From: Anastrepha obliqua
Lineage: Eukaryota; Arthropoda; Insecta; Diptera; Tephritidae
Length of the DNA: 64,000 nucleotides
Direction: 5' to 3'
Assembly (NCBI RefSeq): GCF_027943255.1
Contig: NC_072894.1
Span: 131,803,601 to 131,867,600 of the forward strand
The notes beneath the pieces are model-generated. The model did not search any database, was not told the DNA's origin, and saw nothing but the letters and a program-made list of their open reading frames with translations. The position numbers and the translations under genes are program-made. This document shows positions 1-11,040 of the stretch, one piece after another. How positions within the stretch are numbered: position 1 is the first letter of the stretch; every line of letters starts with the position of its first letter.

Positions 1-175
1 TCAAAGTTGAAGGAAAATGCTGTCAAAAGACTGAACGGCTTGTTAAAACTCACGAAGACGGGCATTAAGAATGGCAAACACAATACATTGCATTGGTAAC
101 GCAATGGGCCCTAGAGGTCTAAGTGAGATTTTTTTAGAGATCAGCCAACACTACCTAACCTAACCTTATAAATTT
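1..175 (+). pseudogene. 3' end of a non-LTR retrotransposon (RNase H type), cut by the window edge
   Basis: The stretch reads LKENAVKRLNGLLKLTKTGI in one frame, which resembles the extreme C-terminus of fly LINE ORF2 proteins, where a hydrophobic segment follows the cysteine/histidine knuckle. It is followed by a GGGCCCTAGAGGTCTAAGTGAG-like 3' UTR and a CCTAACCTAACC tail near 153-167, both common at the 3' ends of such elements in flies. The upstream part lies outside the window, so the domain order cannot be checked. The call rests on pattern memory and the tail. Confidence 0.4.
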
Positions 176-883
176 CTGGGCGAGCATTTCTTGAAGGCCT
201 GGAGTACCTGCAGTTAGTTTATATGGGCCAATTTCGAGCGAACTCGCTTTTCAACGGTTACCTCCCGCCTATGTACTCTTGTCTTCAAAAAATATGTCAA
301 GGCCAGACATTTCTTACTTATTACTTTCATGCGCCAGTTAACCAACCGCTGCCTGATATACGGTGCGCTGGCGCCAGCTGTTAAACTATTCGAATATTAC
401 ATGAAAACAACTTTAAGTTAAGATAGGCTAGCATAGACCTTTTGGTCCCTAGCGATACCATATGGTGACCGACCTTTATGAAAACTGAAAGAATACATCA
501 TGTAGGAATGCAACGCAAACAGCTTTAAATCTTTTTTGACATGTTTTTTTTGTTGAAGAAAAACTACAAATCATGTTGCGCGTTTTTGCTTCGCTGTTGA
601 TGACTTCTCCTCAACATTTTCACAGCTTGAATGTTTTTAAGTGACTAGTCATGTATCTTCAAGTTGAGGCACCAGACTTCGAATTTGTTGAGCAATTGGC
701 GCCACGCAGTTCGCATATTTATTCGAAATTCTCGACGAAAGAATTGAATAAACTTATTTGCATTCTGGTGGCAAGACCTCTTCACTGCCATACCTCGTCA
801 TCTGCCAAATGTAGAAGAAAAACGTAATTAAATATTTTTAGCCTCTTCAAATAGGATAAACTTTTTGCACCACCTTTTACCTA
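176..883. other. no gene recognised
   Basis: Mixed-composition DNA without a long open frame on either strand. I see no terminal repeats or motifs that identify an element. Confidence 0.5.
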
Positions 884-885
884 TA

Positions 886-913
886 CGAGGGGTGCCTTTT
901 ATATGTCGGGATT
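886..913 (+). repeat. Left terminal inverted repeat of the mariner at 884-2170
   Basis: Begins CGAGGGGTGCC and pairs with 2140-2168 on the opposite strand. Confidence 0.9.
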
Positions 914-950
914 AGAGAACAAAAACAAATTTTAATCATCGAAAATAACT

Positions 951-2003
951 TTATTGTTTTTCAAAATATTCTCTATGAAGATCTATACACTTTTGCATGC
1001 GTTTGAACCAATTGTCGAAGCACTTTTGCCACTTTGAATGAGGTACCTCCAAAACATGCATTCTGAATGCAGCAACCGCTTCTTCAGGTGTCGAAAAACA
1101 TTGACCTCTCAGTTTGTTTTTTACGTACGGGAATAAAAAGAAGTCATTCGGTGCCAAGTCAGGACTATACGGCGGATGACCCATTAATTCGATGTTTTGG
1201 GTGCTCAAAAATGCAGTTGTTTGAGCCGATGTGTGAGAGCTCGCATTGTCCTGGTGAAGAGTGATCCGTCTTTGGCGATTGGTTTTCCTAATTTCTTGGA
1301 AGACAACTGGCAAGCAAATGGTTCTGTACCACTCAGAATTTACTGTTCTGCGTTGTTCTAGTGGTACGGTTGCGACATGTCCAGTTTTTCCGAAAAAACA
1401 GGCGACCATTTGCTTGGAAGTGCTTTGTGCGCAAACAACTTTTGTTGGATTTGGCTCATCTTGAAACACCCATACAGTCGACTGTTGTTTACTTTCGGGC
1501 TCATACGCGTAAATCCATGATTCATCACCTGTCACGATGTCATAGACGTGTTTCGAAGCCCCGCGATCGTATTTTTTGAGCATTTCCTTCGACCAATCGA
1601 CACGAGCCTTTTTTTGAGCGATTGACAAATTATGTGGGATCCAACGCGAACAAATTTTTTTGACAGTGAAATGTTTATGCAATATTGAATGTATGCTGGT
1701 CCCACTAATGCCTAAGATTGTCTCAATCTCACTATAGGTCACATGACGATCTTGCAATATCAGTTCGCGCACATCATCAATGGTTTTCGGAACAACAACT
1801 GATTTTGGACGACCTTCACGAAATTCGTCTTGGAGTGAACTACGACCACGATTGAATTCACCATACCATCGATAAACACTGGTCCTTGATGGAGCTTCAT
1901 CGCCAAAAAATGAATTAAGTTCATCCATGCAATGTTGCTGAGTTAATCCACGTCGAAAGTTGTAAAAAATAATCGCACGAAAATGTTCACGATTTTATTC
2001 CAT
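951..2003 (-). pseudogene. Mariner transposase, one stop at codon 3
   Basis: This is a cut-and-paste transposase. The open part (325 residues, ATG at 1926-1928) has an N-terminal helix-turn-helix region (about residues 10-100, RTSVYRWYGEFNRG) and a catalytic domain with TGDESW (D135), LHQDNASSH (D227) and YSPDLAPNDFF (D262). D227 and D262 are separated by 34 residues, the mariner D,D34D signature. Reading upstream in frame reaches an ATG at 2001-2003, giving about 350 codons, close to the usual 345-350. Codon 3 of that frame is TAA, so the natural start gives a two-residue product. Starting at the later ATG would lose about 25 N-terminal residues. I see no other frameshift or stop. All three catalytic residues are present, so the defect may be a single point change. 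Confidence 0.93.
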
Positions 2004-2139
2004 TTTCGGACCGAGATGAATCTTTTAAGTTACTGTAAACAACACAAATAGCGCTGGTATTTCAAAACGTCCTGAGTACATAAAAAATGTCAAGCTTTGC
2101 GATACTTGTCAGTTGCCACATTGCAACACCAGGGTTGCC

Positions 2140-2168
2140 AATCCCCGACATATAAAAGGCACCCCTCG
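2140..2168 (-). repeat. Right terminal inverted repeat of the mariner at 884-2170
   Basis: Ends GGCACCCCTCG and is followed by TA. It differs from the left repeat by one inserted base. Confidence 0.9.
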
Positions 2169-2170
2169 TA

Positions 2171-3757
2171 CTCATACACTCATACAGAACATACTTATAC
2201 ACCATTCTGAAAATAATACATTTACTTTCAGCATTATATCTCATACGCTTGCGGTTCATTGCAAAATTCTCTGGTACAACTTTTTTATGTTCAGTTAATT
2301 TTAGCTGCCAGACACAAGCTCACTTGTATGATTTTTGATTTTTTTCTCATTTCTGCATGGAAATAATGTAACTTAAACCATGCAAAAAAACTACGCTTTT
2401 GATAGCTGTCGCTTCATCCTGCATTTCCTATGAATATATTTACATACACCTGGGTTCATAATAATAAAAGCGCTGACTATTTATTTACTTAAATTTTTCT
2501 TTTATTATTTTTTTTAAATAAATATTCAATATAAAAAATGTATAAAAGAGATAGTTAATTCTCGTACAAAAATCATACAAATCCAATTTTCAAACTTTTT
2601 CCAATTTATTTCATTACAAATTTGCTATATAAAAAAATATGCAGCAACAAAAACCAATTTGCTAAACTTCAGGTCGAAATTCGAGCCACTTTAAACTGGC
2701 ACAATTTTATTTAAAAATTGAACGAAATACAAAAGTGCGTACCCAGAATTTTTCTAGAATGTCAGACCAAAAAGTTAAACAAAAATGTGATGAAAATTGG
2801 TTGAATTTTTAAAATTTTTCGCGAAATTTGAAAATTTTAGTTAGACGGTTTATATTCTTAAGAAGAAGTAAAACAAATTAAAGAAAAAATAAATTAATCG
2901 TCAAAACTTGCGAATGTCGCGCCGCTATTATTGTGAACACCGTTGTATATGTGTATGTATGTATGTGGTATGTTGTACCATTCTTCCCCGCGGTGTTCGG
3001 CAGTTTACGGGTATGTAACATAAAGTATTATGAAACTGTAAATTGTGGCAAATTAGCTTTTAATAGAAATTTGAATACATGTTTTCCTGAATGTATATAT
3101 GTACTCATGCATTCATTGTATGTATGTATTTACATTTGTGAAAGTTTTTGGAAATTGCGAAATTTAAATGCGCCTGTCAGCTAATGAAAAGACAAACTTT
3201 AATTAGGAAAAAATGTTGAAAAAAAAATTGTGATTGAACAAAAAAAAGTTTACAACTGTCAAAAATTAAAAAGTTAAAATTTTGACTGTGAAACTACTAA
3301 TTGAATAACTGAAATTTGATGCTCTGGCTTGTGTATTTGTACATCTCCGGGGGAAACTTCACTGGCGTTGACCGGCACTTGAGTAGGTGAGGTTATGGAA
3401 ATTAGTATCTGAAAAAGCAAATAAATAACGAATTAGCGTTAATAGTGGAACTAAATTTAATCAAATATTGCAATTGAAGAATTATATGCTAAAAGAGAAA
3501 TTGTATACAAATACATACATACATATTTACATATACACATACAACTCAAAGCCAGCATAGCCTTAAGATAAAAAAGTAGAGTCTCACAAAGAGCGATGTC
3601 TCTTTTTTTGGGCATAAAATGCCAAATGATAAAAGAAATTAGCACCATTATTTTCACTACTTATTTAACTTTTACAGCTTCTACAAAACTTTTTTAGAAT
3701 TTAAAGCTAAGTTGAAAAAGCAGCTCTAGGAGCATTGGCCCTCAGCTGGAAAGAAAA
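2171..3757. other. AT-rich DNA, no gene recognised
   Basis: Long A/T runs and short GTAT repeats (about 2945-2968 and 3112-3130). Short open frames here have no recognisable domains and look like chance. Confidence 0.5.
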
Positions 3758-4579
3758 TAAAGGTTGGTTAAGTTTTAAAGGCCGGTATTGATTTTGAATA
3801 AAATACAATTTTTTAAAGAAATTATTATCATTTCTTTTTATTATGATAATACTGGCATAACTCAATTACGCGAAGAACAAAATATTGGCCAAATCGTCGC
3901 CGCGGTTTCGGCGGCACAACTCCATCCGAAGGTCCAAATTTTCGATGACGTTGAGGCATAATTGAGGTTCTATGCCGTTAATGTACCGAACTATCTCATC
4001 CCTTTAGCTCTTCAATTACTACTGGCTTATCGACGTACACCTTTTCTTTCAAATAACCCCAAAGAAAGAAGTCCAACGGTTGACAAGTCCTGTTGAAACC
4101 ACATATCGTCCACATCCATATCTTCTCATTCGGGCCATAAAAAGTTCGTTATCATCTCACGATAGCGAATACTATTCACAGTAACTGCCTGACCGGCCTC
4201 ATTTTGGAAAAAATACGGCCCAATGATGTCGCCGGCCCATAAACCGCATCAAACAGTCACTCTTTGTGGGTGCATTGGTTTTTCGGCAATCACTCTTGGA
4301 TTATCATTCGCCCAAATGCGCCAATTCTGCTTATTGACGAATCCACTGAGGTGAAAATGTGCCTCATCACTGAAATCACGAAGTGCGCGATATGCATTTT
4401 GATTTGAACGCCCGTTTTCATAATAAGCCTGTATAACTTTAACGCGTTGCTCGATTGTGTATCTTTCCATGGTTCAAATTGAATTAGTCTGAAATTGAAA
4501 AATGTCAAATGAAATGCAGAAAAAACTTGACGTTTAGGTGTGACTTACATTCAACATCGGCCCTTGAAACCACTCTTTA
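3758..4579 (-). mobile_element. D,D41D mariner, internally deleted copy 1
   Basis: Left end AAGGTTGGTTAAG at 3760 after TA (3758-3759). The right end reads CACTCTT, then TA at 4578-4579, with a small deletion inside the right terminal repeat. The minus strand starts MERYTIEQRVKVIQAYYENG (ATG at 4468-4470), then jumps from ALRDF straight to SDEAHFHLSGFVNKQNWRIW, MHPQRVTV and later fragments of the catalytic domain. The helix-turn-helix segment between ALRDF and SDEAHF, about 372 nt in the full-length relative at 43733-44989, is missing. A further stretch between the second and third catalytic Asp regions is also missing compared with the copy at 23462-24382. Non-autonomous. Confidence 0.88.
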
Positions 4580-7163
4580 TATTTGGTAACAATCGGTTCT
4601 CTTCGTAGGCAATGGCAAATCTTGCACTGCTTTGACATGGAATTTAATTTTAAAAAATCTCTTTGGCATTTAATGGCGGCGCGAAACTGTAAGGCTCCAC
4701 ATTTCATAACCCTGCACCAGCTTCTGTGTCATCTCTCTTTATTTGCGCATTTTCTGCCTAAACAGTAATACTGGAGGGTGACGTAGTAAACCCACCTGTG
4801 ATTAGCTATCGAACAAAGTACAACCAAAAAAATTCCCTGCACATTCAACAATTAGAGTGCTAATTAAAACGAAATGGACTAAAGTTGATACTGAAAAAAA
4901 GCAAAATATTTGACTCAAAACACTGATTGATATTTTTTGTAATGAAGATTTCAAAAGCAAATTGTGAGCAATTCTTCAACAGCAAAGGACGACCGACCGA
5001 GTAATGAAGAAATTCATCATAATTGGATGCGCAGATGGTCGATACGATAGATGACTTCAATACAAAAAGCTACAATGAAGAGATGCACCTAAAAGGCCAA
5101 ATTCGTAAACGGCTGAAGGATGAAGGCTGAATTCGGCTGACTGCAGATGATTGAAAGCAGGCAAAAACACGTAAAGGTAGGCAGCGGCAGCAGCAGGCAT
5201 ACAAAAGCATTGACAAAGGTGCGCAATTTCACTGGAGAAGAGCAATAATAATACACATAAAAATGGACAAGGAAAGAGTTGCAATTTGTTATTTGTAGCG
5301 ACGGTTTGATGGATGAGTCGTCGTAGGACTCAAATGGGCGAGTAACCACCTTGAATGCGACGAGCGACAAATGTTAGATTAAAGGGTTGCTGCTGGATGT
5401 AGATGCGGAATATGAAAGAATGTACGTACGAGTATGTATGTGGATACCTTCCAACTTCTTAGGAATGAACAGCAGAAAAAGTTGAAAAATGGAAATTGAA
5501 AGTATTGTGCGTGCACAAAAATGTGTATGGATGAAAAATGAAGCAGGTTGAGGTAGACACAACTCAGTAATCTATATGAAAAATGAAATATAGCGACAAT
5601 GTGTCATGGAGAATATTTTTTCATTTTTATTTTGAATAGAGTAGCAACCGCAATCATGAAAAAGAAGAGAAAGTGGGAAGTACAATTTCAATGTAAAATT
5701 ATTTCTAAAGAATTGAAGGCGAGAAAAATTACAAAAAAATTATAAAAAAGTCGCTGTTGCAAAAAAAAGAGTGGAAAATGATAATTTATAAAAAGCGCAA
5801 ACTCATTCACATCAAAATGAAAGAATATAATTAGTATGAAAGTAGGTAGACAGTACTTATAACTTGTATGCAGCTAAACCCTCTGTCAACAGCCCTGTTT
5901 GAGCTAAACAATGATCCTACTCTTGATGTGGCACGGCCCTACGCAGGAGCCCGCAGCCTCTTATTAAATTATTTAAACTGGACTCAAGCCTACTTGTCCA
6001 ATAGTCAGTTAGAATCGATTGCATGATTGTTCATATATTTGATTAAATAAAAAATTAATAAATACTCAAAAATGCTACTAGAAATATCGAAAAAAGAGAG
6101 ATACCCTGGACGTGCCAATTACTTCTTGCCATTATTTTTGATTACCAGTCGAAAGTTCTTGATGTGCGCAGAGTAACTCCAGCACGTCACATGATCGATA
6201 TTCGACGATATATTACCTCTTTAAAGGAAAAAAAAAAGATTTTTGCTTTATTTGGGTTATGCAAAAAATTAAATATTATTCAAAAGGTCGTAAATTAACT
6301 GAAAATTTAACTCGTGCCCTTTTGAACTCATTTTCAGGCGTACAAAATCTTTACTTGCCTTTGATTTGAGAGGTTGTCAGTTGAATTTGAAGGATTTTTG
6401 CCGGTCATTCTATATGAAGCTAAAGCGAAAAAACAGCTGTGTTCACATTAATACCAGCACGACATATCGTTTTAACTATTTAATTTTAATATTTTTTTCT
6501 AATTTTTTATTTTCGTATAAAAACATAGTTTATACTACAACAAAAATTTTATAACTCGAAGTTTTAAACTTTGTATAAGAGAGAATTAAAAAAAAAACTT
6601 TAAGTATGCGATTTTGAAGCCTATTTAATTTTGGACAATACTGTGGCTGTTTAAAGTTGCTCAAAAATCGCGTTGATTTTTGAAAAATATTTTCCGCTGG
6701 CAGTCTTGTGCATTTTCCCAAAACGAGCATAAACAAAGTTTCGAGCATTCGTTAATCCCAATTTACACAGGGAAACATTTTGTTCGTGGAAGAAGGATGG
6801 ATGGGGAAGAGAGTGGTTTTTGTGTCCCATACCGGTGACACGCTTTATGCTTCTTATTGGTATTTTCAATCTTAATGTTGGCCGCAAAACAATATTTGAC
6901 AGTTGTAGCATTCATTTTCTTCTTTTATGTGAGAAAGTTCTGTGTTAAGTTCCAACCAAATGGAAGAAATCGCCCATAACTAACAGCAAAATGTTGCTTG
7001 CGAAATACAGGAAGATTTTTCCTAGTAAAGAAGGTGTGATTTAAAAAACTTGTGGGGCATGTTTAAGTTGATTTCTATTTTTTTTCCATTTTTATATACT
7101 CAAGTCAAATTTAAGTTAAGTATTTATATTTTATATATTTATTATTGATGTACTATTTTGCAT
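4580..7163. other. no gene recognised
   Basis: AT-rich sequence with many short open frames of up to about 93 codons that carry no family motif. No terminal repeats were found. Confidence 0.5.
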
Positions 7164-7260
7164 AGAATCGAAGATGCGTTAGTTGAAGTTGGCAAAAGTG
7201 TACTAGAAAATGTCATTGGCGGTATGAGGTACTGTAGAGGCGGCCTGCATGTCACTTGAA
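7164..7260 (+). pseudogene. Possible C-terminal scrap of a D,D41D-type transposase
   Basis: One frame reads RIEDALVEVGKSVLENVI then GGMRYCRGGLHV before a stop. D,D41D transposases of this window end in a similar way (for example IENVLKSWVDRMAYCKASRG in the element at 37504-38399). No terminal repeat was identified, and the match is short. Confidence 0.35.
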
Positions 7261-7368
7261 TACAATTGTGTTACATGTTTGATGGCAAAGTTCACTTTTT
7301 TTGAGTACAAAAATAAATAATTTGAAAATAGTCTGGCGTGTTTTATTTATAACCGAAGCAAATTCTAT

Positions 7369-7512
7369 GTATGTATAATTGGTGCTAAGCTATTAGAAAA
7401 AAATTTTTCTTAATTTTGGTGTTCCACCGAGATATATTCGAACTTACTCTCTCAATTTCGAGTGGTAGTCACGCACCCACCCATTCGGCTACGGCGGCCG
7501 CCCAGCAGCAAT
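7369..7512 (-). mobile_element. tRNA-derived SINE, internally deleted copy
   Basis: An 11-bp direct repeat GCAAATTCTAT (7358-7368 and 7513-7523) flanks the element and is a clear target-site duplication. On the minus strand the head reads GGCGGCCGCCGTAGCCGAATGG (in + coordinates about 7480-7503), containing an A-box-like TAGCCGAATGG, followed by a degraded B-box region. The body between the CTATTAG block and the ATAATTGG tail is deleted, leaving the tRNA-like head joined almost directly to the tail (7375-7382). Confidence 0.8.
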
Positions 7513-7523
7513 GCAAATTCTAT

Positions 7524-9439
7524 ACAAAGCTCTAAACGAACCACCGCGTGTTGCACAAATTTGACTTATGAGTGCACAAACGCAGATATCTCCATATTTA
7601 CAAAACAAACTTGTTGAAAAATAAAATTTAGGACACCCGTTATGCATAGTAAATAAACACTAACAAAGCAATAAAACCCGGAAGAATTAAATCGAATTAA
7701 AAACTATAAATTTTCAGCGCATAAATGCCACAAACTACCAAAAAATTGCACTGATTGTAAGAATTTATATTTTTATATTTTATAGTTATAGTTTATACAA
7801 TAGTACGTACACACAAGCCATAAGAATGATAGAAAGGCAAAACATAAAAATAAAAAATGTTAAACATTTTGGGCATTCATTTTCATATGGCATAGAAAAT
7901 CGCAGGCACAATTTCGTAAATTTTATTACCGTCACTCACAATTATATTCCAGAACATTTTTTCAGTTAGTCCATTGGATCGAAGCGCACATATTTTTCAA
8001 ATAATATATAATACATAGACATAGAAAAAAGTTAATAAAAATAATAAAAAATGATTTAAAGTATTTTTATTATTTTTTTTTTGGTTTTTTTTTGCATACA
8101 TCTATAGGTATACGTTCACATTGACAGCTGTCAGCTAAATGGCATGGCTTAATGTGTCGCAGATGTGTCAAAATGTGCGCACAAAAAGGAGTTTCCCCAT
8201 TAAACCGTCCATCCGTTCGGTGAGTGCCATTGACGCTTATGGTGAGAAAATGTCAGTGCAATTGTCTGGCTGGTCAGTGCATTTATTTTTATTACCGCTT
8301 TGAATGATTAATTTTTTCAGAAATGTCTGCTGTGTGCCATCACATAGACTGCATACAAATACATACGTATACATACATATGTATGCATAACACTGCATAG
8401 CTACACAAGCGGAAGGTCATAAAAAGTGGCTCGTAAAATGCAGCATTTTTCACACATTTTTGTAATGCAAGCAATTTTTTTCGACGTGTCACATTTTTTC
8501 GTTTATTTACACTTTGCACTTCGTACATTGAGTGCCGGATAAGTGTGAATCCTTAAAAGGTATTCAATTCATAAAGCGGTAAGTGAAGTTTTCATTACAT
8601 ATTTAAACAAAATTTTATATGAGATTTTTATAAACACCTGCTATTAATAGAATTCCAAAAGTTTTTGAAAAAATCAATGCTTATGGTTATTAACCCTCGA
8701 AGGTCTTGGACCTAGCTATGGAGTTGACAGCTCTTGTATTTTATAAGCACATTTAGAGACTCATGGGTTATGTGCTGAAGACCGAAATGCATTCTCGTGA
8801 ACAAGCGCGCTTTCAAAATATTTTTTTTTTATGGTTGCTTATGTCCTTTTTAACTGGTTGTCCGCAGAAATTTAACAAATTTTGCTATTCTTCTTTTTCA
8901 TATATGCACACTTGTGCAATGGACCAAATATTTACGCCAAGCAAAGCCTCTTTATTACATAAATCTATGTTCAAGTTCAAGTAAATCTATGTAAAGTTTG
9001 GAATGTCTATTTATTTTTTCATAAAAAATATGGTTGATTTCCCTACAAAAACTATAAAAATACAAATTTCAAGCTTGGGCCAAATTAAAAGCAGATCTCT
9101 ACAAATTTTCATACAATTTTACTCCTTTTAAGCAGAATATTTAAAATATTTCGGGTATAGTTTCATAGCCTAATTATAAATATTATGCCCTAATTATAGG
9201 GCTAAGTTGGCTAAATTGTGTTGATTTTTACATATTATTGCGGTTGTGTTTTCATCTGACCCAAGCCAGATATCAAGAATCTCTGGAACAAGATCGACAT
9301 GCAGGGCTGACCCTTGCATTTCCGAAGCTAGCAGCGCTGTGAACTTTTTCTAGTTTTTTTTTAGTACGCTCCCTATAATTACTAAAATCTGAGCACAGTG
9401 ATATCACCAAGCTCCCACCAAGTGGCTGAAGCTTTTTTG
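7524..9439. other. AT-rich DNA, no gene recognised
   Basis: Contains poly-T/poly-A runs and a CATA-type simple repeat near 8355-8385. No element ends or protein motifs were recognised. Confidence 0.5.
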
Positions 9440-10156
9440 TTTTGCTAAAGGCTTACATGGGTTTCGTCGGGTAAACAAAGGCCTATTTTCAATATTTTTT
9501 TTTCTGTGTAAAAAATTATTTAATATATTTAATTCAAATTTTCTTCTGTCGTATAGATACATATTTAAAGAATAATTTCTGAAATTTTCAAAAACAAAAA
9601 ATTGTTGTTGTGACGTCATTTCCGGTGACGCCTGAAAAAAAGGTGCGGCCGTGTTGTCAGCATAACTCCTGACAGGATTATCGAAAATAAAAAAAACTAA
9701 AATAAGTGTGTTAGTTAAGTCTATAAACTCGTGCTTGAACGAAGGAAAGAAAATAAAAGTAAAAATTGGAATTTTGGCAGGCATTTTTCCAAAAAACTGA
9801 AAATTTCGGTCAAATTTACTTGACATTTTGTTTGTTAAATAGTTATAATTGAAAAAAAATCCTTCGTTCAAGTACGAGTAAATTGTATCTAGACACCTGT
9901 GTAAAATTTCATCAAGATCAGTTGAGTAGTTTTCGAGAAAATTTGACAACCGACTTTGAAAACACAGTTCCGAGAAAAACGCGTTTAAAGTTTGAGGAAC
10001 AATAAAATTGACTTGGAGCGCACACATTCCAAAGGCTGTATCTCCGAATTTATTATTCGGATCGACTTGAAAATTTAGGATAATATTCTTGAGATATTGT
10101 AGAAATTAATATGCAAAAAAAAAATTCGATTTTTGGAAGCCACGGAAACCCCTTAA
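9440..10156 (-). mobile_element. TTAA-type hairpin repeat, copy 1
   Basis: On the minus strand it starts TTAAGGGGTTTCCGTGG (TTAA at 10153-10156), like the copy at 63245. It carries the family's core CTTTAAACGCGTTTTTCTC, then an inverted repeat with arms at 9860-9878 and 9728-9746 (CTCGTACTTGAACGAAGGA, one mismatch), then TTTTTCAGGCGTCACCGG, the equivalent of TATTTCAGATGAC in copies 2 and 3. The far end, near ACCCATGTAAGCC (about 9450-9465), resembles copy 3 but lacks a clear TTAA. A 207-codon frame (9404-10027) crosses the arms, but its length is not shared by the other copies and it has no known domain, so I regard the repeat as non-coding. Confidence 0.72.
9728..9878. repeat. Internal hairpin of TTAA-type repeat copy 1
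   Basis: Arms at 9728-9746 and 9860-9878 pair over 19 bp with one mismatch. Weaker pairing (GTCTATAA with GTCTAGATA) extends outward. Confidence 0.85.
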
Positions 10157-10589
10157 AAACACAAATTGCCAAATCGAAGTATTTCAGTATCTATGATATA
10201 GAAGACCTTTAAGATGAGAGTTTGTTTTTCTTTTTTTCTCTAGACGCTAGTATGTATTTTTTTTTCTTATTAATTAATTGACAGTAATTTTGTTATTAAT
10301 TAATACAGTAAATAACCAAATAAAAATATTAAAAAAAACAGATTCTAAAAATTATACACCAAGCAAATTGCTACATGGGGCACTGAAAAAAAGTTATTTT
10401 TTTTTTGTAATTAGAAAATAACACATAACGGATAAGGAAACAAAAAAAAGTTAGAATAAAGCATGTTAAGCCTTTTATTTTAAACATTTTATTTTCAAGG
10501 GCTCAGAAGGAAGTAGATGGGGCAAAGCTAATATTAAACCTAAGAAAATAATAAATATTAAGAAAACAATATAAAATAATATTTAATAG
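10157..10589. other. AT-rich DNA, no gene recognised
   Basis: Homopolymer runs and low-complexity A/T sequence only. Confidence 0.5.
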
Positions 10590-11040
10590 CTGTTACGATC
10601 TCTGCTATTTATTGCAACTGATACTTTTCGTCGTGGCATCGAGGTTACGAGTAGCTGAAAGGCCCTAAGGTCGATGTTTGCACATTCCTTTTGAATGGCT
10701 TTTTAAGGTGCAATAGGCTAATAAAGTTGTTTTCCAAGAATGCTCCAGAGGTTCTCCATTGGATTTAGATCTGGAATCACCGCGTGGTTCTTTAGCACAG
10801 GAATATTTTTCGACACGAAAACTCCTTTATACGCTAGGCGCTGTGGATTGGAGCATTGTCCTGTTGGTATGCCCAAAATTCACCGTGAAGTTCTTCGGCA
10901 AAATTAAACAAAATATTTTCCAAGACTTCTACGTAATTTTCTGCTTTCATCTTATGCGAAATTAATTGAATTGGGGTATTTTCACGGTAGCTAAAACCCC
11001 CCAGGTCATGTGCGAGTCACCGTGAAAGTTTCAGGAGCGA
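10590..11040 (-). pseudogene. Tc1/Tc3-like transposase remnant (D..E type)
   Basis: Minus-strand reading, across at least two frameshifts and several stops, gives SHKMKAENYVEVLENILF, then FWAYQQDNAPIHSA and finally PDLNPMENLWSILGKQL. QQDNAPIH carries the second catalytic Asp, and the Glu of PDLNPMENLW is the third acidic residue typical of Tc1/Tc3 (D,D34E) rather than mariner (D,D34D). The N-terminal DNA-binding half and the first Asp were not found, and no terminal repeats are visible. It is inactive. Confidence 0.8.

Larger units (their letters stand above)
884..2170 (-). mobile_element. Nearly intact mariner transposon (D,D34D)
   Basis: Inverted terminal repeats of about 28 bp start with CGAGGGGTGCC at 886 and end with GGCACCCCTCG at 2168; they match except for one extra base in the right copy. 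TA dinucleotides at 884-885 and 2169-2170 flank the element, as expected for the TA target-site duplication of the Tc1/mariner superfamily. The length of about 1.28 kb is normal for a complete mariner. The transposase is on the minus strand and fills almost the whole element. The good terminal repeats and long open frame suggest a relatively recent insertion. Confidence 0.93.

Noticed and set aside
9404..10027. 207-codon minus-strand open frame
   Set aside because: It lies within the TTAA-type repeat, crosses both hairpin arms, has no known domain and is not conserved in the other three copies.
10759..10965. 68-codon plus-strand frame
   Set aside because: Antisense to the Tc3-like transposase relic.
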